In this document: positions 30,282 through 32,500 of the stretch, piece after piece
How positions within the stretch are numbered: the stretch's first letter is position 1
Layout of the letters: each line of letters begins with the position of its first letter
NCBI GenBank assembly: GCA_021781555.1
Contig: JAJXWQ010000032.1
Span: 1-32,500, forward strand
Length of the DNA: 32,500 bases
Source: a bacterium
GTDB lineage: Bacteria; Cyanobacteriota; Sericytochromatia; S15B-MN24; VGJW01
Direction: 5' to 3'
Translations under genes and position numbers: made by a program
Notes under the pieces: generated by a model
What the model saw: the letters and a program-made list of their open reading frames with translations, nothing else
The model's database searches: none
Told to the model about the DNA's origin: nothing

Positions 30282-31421
30282 GTGAACGCCAAGCTTGCTG
30301 AACTGGGAGCCGAACTGCGGCAGGCCCGCGAGGCCCAGAAGCGATCGCTCGAAGATCTCTCGCGTGCCACTCTCGTGCATATCCGGCACCTGGCGGCCAT
30401 CGAAGAGGGGCGTGACGAGGATCTTCCCGAGGCCTTCTACGTCAAGCACTTCATCCGCAGGTACGCAGGTGCCGTCGGACTGCCGCCCGATGACCTCGCC
30501 GGCCGGTTCTGGGAGACCCAGCCGCTGGACCCCGTGGCGACGCCATCGTCAGGTGGCGGTCCCGCGTTGACGGTGTCCTGGTGGCTGCTGCCGGTCCTCT
30601 TCGGGACTCTCATGCTTGGCATCGTGGGGACCCTGGCGATCAACAGCCTCCATCCCCGGCGTGTTCCGTCTGGCGCGCAGCTCGCCGCGGCGCCACGAGC
30701 TAGCGAGCGCCCGGCGCCCGTGGTCCGGACTGGGCGGCCGGCCTCGGCCTCGGCCCTGGCAGCGCGGACCGGTCCGGCGCTCCATCCCTCGCCAGCAGCC
30801 GCAGCGGCCAAGGTCGCGGCCGCGCCCTCGCCGGCCGCCGCGAGTCCGGGGCCGGCCGCCCAGGCTTCGGGTAGTCTCGAGACGATCCTCCCGGCGACGG
30901 CGATCGCCTTCCAGGCGCACACCACCGAGGCGTCCTGGATGGATATCGTGTCCGATGGCAAGGAGGTCTTCAGCGACGTCGTCCCGGCGGGTCACACGGT
31001 CAAGTGGGGGGCCAAGGATGCTCTGAGCGTGCGCATCGGCAACCCCGGCTCCGTTTACGGCGTGATCAATTCTCGCCCGCTCGGCCTTCTCGGCAACCAG
31101 ACCACTTCGGTTTTCCGGCACACCTTCCTGACGGCGGCCGCGGCCAAGCAGCGGCAGGCCCACGCCAGCGAAGCCAGGCCGGCTCCGCGTGACCATGCCA
31201 AGCCCCACGCGGGCAAGCTCGAGTCAGGCCCGGCCGCGGGCAAGCTCAAGTCAGGCCCGGCCGCGGGCAAGCCTCTTGCGGTCAAGGTCCGCAAGCCGCA
31301 CCCGGCCGGCGCTCGGAAGCCGGCGCACCCCGCGGCGACCCGGGCACCGGGATTGCCCTCGCACCCGTCGGCGACAGGTTCGCTTGCAGAGCCCGCCCCG
31401 AGCCCGTGGCCCAACCAGTAG
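30282..31421 (+). CDS. RodZ-like protein: HTH, TM, DUF4115
   Basis: A 379-aa bitopic membrane protein. The N-terminal helix-turn-helix of the RodZ type (ELRQAREAQKRSLEDLSRATLV, HIRHLAAIEEGRDEDLPEAFYVKHFIRRYA) lies in the cytoplasm; one transmembrane segment at about 100-122 (WWLLPVLFGTLMLGIVGTLAI) follows; then a long Ala/Pro-rich linker; then a DUF4115 domain (ATEASWMDIVSDGKEVFSDVVPAG-type, about 210-290) in the periplasm; and a basic, Pro/Ala/His-rich tail. In rod-shaped bacteria RodZ links MreB to the wall machinery. GTG 30282 has AGGA ten bases upstream. The tail contains tandem repeats (31209-31275). It lies directly before the DUF1385 gene. Confidence 0.85.
   Translation: MNAKLAELGAELRQAREAQKRSLEDLSRATLVHIRHLAAIEEGRDEDLPEAFYVKHFIRRYAGAVGLPPDDLAGRFWETQPLDPVATPSSGGGPALTVSWWLLPVLFGTLMLGIVGTLAINSLHPRRVPSGAQLAAAPRASERPAPVVRTGRPASASALAARTGPALHPSPAAAAAKVAAAPSPAAASPGPAAQASGSLETILPATAIAFQAHTTEASWMDIVSDGKEVFSDVVPAGHTVKWGAKDALSVRIGNPGSVYGVINSRPLGLLGNQTTSVFRHTFLTAAAAKQRQAHASEARPAPRDHAKPHAGKLESGPAAGKLKSGPAAGKPLAVKVRKPHPAGARKPAHPAATRAPGLPSHPSATGSLAEPAPSPWPNQ
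31209..31275 (+). repeat. 27-bp tandem repeat within the RodZ-like gene tail
   Basis: Two full units and part of a third, each GCGGGCAAGCTC followed by [G/A]AGTCAGGCCCGGCC, encode AGKLESGPA, AGKLKSGPA and AGKP. Units differ at one base, so the duplication is recent. The reading frame is kept. Confidence 0.9.
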
Positions 31422-31450
31422 CGGTCCCCCTTGTCAGTGGAGAACTCTTG

Positions 31451-32440
31451 ATGAATCGACCCGTCGTCGTGGACCCGGTGGGCGGCCAGGCGGTCATCGA
31501 GGGCGTCATGATGCGATCGAACGCCGGTGTCAGCGTTGCCGTGCGCTCGCCGCAGGGCGAGATCGTGGTCCGGTATCTTCCGATGACGCCCTGGCGCGAG
31601 CGCCATCCGGTCCTCCGGTGGCCGCTGATCCGGGGTGTCGCGACGCTCTTCGAATCCGTGTCCGTGGGGTTCAAGATGCTCGAGGATTCGGCTGCCATCG
31701 CCGTCGGCGAGGAACCGGGTGGCAAGGGCGGTGGCTCGGCACTCTCGCTGATCTTCGGGCTGGTCCTGGCGCTCGGCCTGTTCGCAGTCCTCCCCGCGTG
31801 GTTCTACACCCACTTACCGCAGCTGATGGCGAGCTCTGCGGTGGTGGGTGGGCTCGAACATCTGGGGCGGGGGCCCGCCGCGGCGATCCGCGCAGCGCTG
31901 CTGACGGCCCTGGGCCGGAGCGTTCTCGAGGGCATCCTCCGGCTCACCCTGTTCGTGGGCTACCTGGCGGCGCTCGGGACCATCCCCGACGTCAAGCGAC
32001 TCTTCGAGTACCACGGCGCCGAGCACCAGGTGATCAAGTGCCACGAGGCGGGTCTGGCCCTCGAACCGGCCAATGCCCGCGGCTTCTCCCCCTTGCACCC
32101 GCGGTGCGGGACCAGCTTCCTCCTCGTCACCGCGCTCATCAGCATTCTCGTGTTCACCTTCATCCCGCAGAATCTGGCTCTGCTGGCGCGTGTAGGCGCC
32201 AAGATCGCGCTCTTGCCGGTGGTCGCCGGCCTGTCGTACGAGCTGATTCGCCTGGCTGGACGGGCCGGGCGCGAGGGCGAGGCTGCGAGCTGGCCAGCGC
32301 GGCTGGCGCTGTGGCTGACGACCCCCGGCCTCTGGCTACAGCGGATCACCACGCGGCCGGCGAGGGACGAGATGCTCGAGGTGGCGATCGCCTCGCTCCG
32401 CAGGGCGCTGGACCCGAGTACCGAGCCGATCGTTCCGTAG
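31451..32440 (+). CDS. DUF1385 (YqhQ-type) membrane protein
   Basis: A 329-aa integral membrane protein. Family signatures: GGQAVIEGVMMR near the N-terminus, RWPLIRGVATLFESVSVGFKML, then hydrophobic LSLIFGLVLALGLFAVLPAW, LEGILRLTLFVGYLAALG, the conserved EYHGAEHQVIKCHE, HPRCGTSFLLVTALISILVF, and PVVAGLSYELIRLA. Conserved His, Glu and Cys suggest metal binding, but no function is established. The start at ATG 31451 has GGAG eight bases upstream; GTG 31406, inside the previous gene, is less likely. YqhQ is usually next to prfA/rpmE; the 60 bases after its stop end at the window edge, so that cannot be seen here. Confidence 0.93.
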   Translation: MNRPVVVDPVGGQAVIEGVMMRSNAGVSVAVRSPQGEIVVRYLPMTPWRERHPVLRWPLIRGVATLFESVSVGFKMLEDSAAIAVGEEPGGKGGGSALSLIFGLVLALGLFAVLPAWFYTHLPQLMASSAVVGGLEHLGRGPAAAIRAALLTALGRSVLEGILRLTLFVGYLAALGTIPDVKRLFEYHGAEHQVIKCHEAGLALEPANARGFSPLHPRCGTSFLLVTALISILVFTFIPQNLALLARVGAKIALLPVVAGLSYELIRLAGRAGREGEAASWPARLALWLTTPGLWLQRITTRPARDEMLEVAIASLRRALDPSTEPIVP

Positions 32441-32500
32441 CAAAGGCGAGCTGGGGGCCAGTATGCGCGCTTGTCGCATTTGCTGGATAGCCAGGGCCCG

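Noticed and set aside
32463-32500. Possible start of another gene (ATG then ACRICW residues)
   Set aside because: Only 12 codons are visible before the window ends and the ribosome site is poor; nothing can be identified.

Overview
The window is a high-GC (about two thirds by eye), gene-dense bacterial chromosome segment with housekeeping genes on both strands; I see no phage, transposase, plasmid or CRISPR signature. The cell is a diderm: a TonB-dependent receptor, secreted barrel-like proteins and several lipoproteins with clear lipoboxes. Its core genes nevertheless resemble those of Gram-positive-like and Cyanobacteria-related lineages: a recA-rny-ymdB-spoVS cluster, long-form HPF, a DUF1385 protein and a CxxC-x17-CxxC zinc-ribbon protein. 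This mix suits a non-photosynthetic relative of Cyanobacteria (Sericytochromatia/Melainabacteria-like) or another deep diderm lineage. That placement is inference and not proven by this window.

Layout. 1-1747 (minus): the first two thirds of pyruvate phosphate dikinase, cut by the window edge. 2090-5206 (plus): a roadblock/LC7 protein, a GAF/GGDEF diguanylate cyclase and a 68-aa protein. 5232-11233 (minus): tatC, a PilZ protein and hpf, then spoVS, ymdB, rny and recA. 11652-15119: a 66-aa protein (plus), a zinc-ribbon protein (minus) and glycogen/alpha-glucan phosphorylase (plus). 15103-17258 (minus): a frameshifted lipoprotein, a DUF2231 membrane protein and a hotdog thioesterase. 17304-18945: a DNA methyltransferase (plus), tRNA-Leu(GAG) with a near-consensus promoter (minus) and a small barrel-like protein (plus). 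19000-20268 (minus): a BON/SRPBCC envelope protein. 20466-22458 (plus): three translationally overlapping envelope genes. 22747-24674: two convergent lipoproteins. 24836-28155 (plus): a cobalamin-riboswitch operon with a BtuB-like receptor and a YncE/BtuG-like beta-propeller lipoprotein. 28366-32440 (plus): trpS, an RluB-type pseudouridine synthase, a RodZ-like protein and a DUF1385 protein.

The two most interesting signals are the following. First, there are two families of structured dispersed repeats that sit at gene 3' ends. Family 1 has two 101-bp copies that are identical base for base, plus at least four partial copies. Family 2 has two copies whose central hairpins differ in sequence but both keep a perfect 11-bp stem and a 4-nt loop, which is covariation. 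In several copies the border of the element coincides with the stop codon of the neighbouring gene. Second, the vitamin B12 operon pairs a BtuB-like receptor with a surface-type beta-propeller lipoprotein, an arrangement best known from Bacteroides. Its riboswitch-associated terminator hairpin appears to contain the Shine-Dalgarno sequence of the receptor's TTG start.
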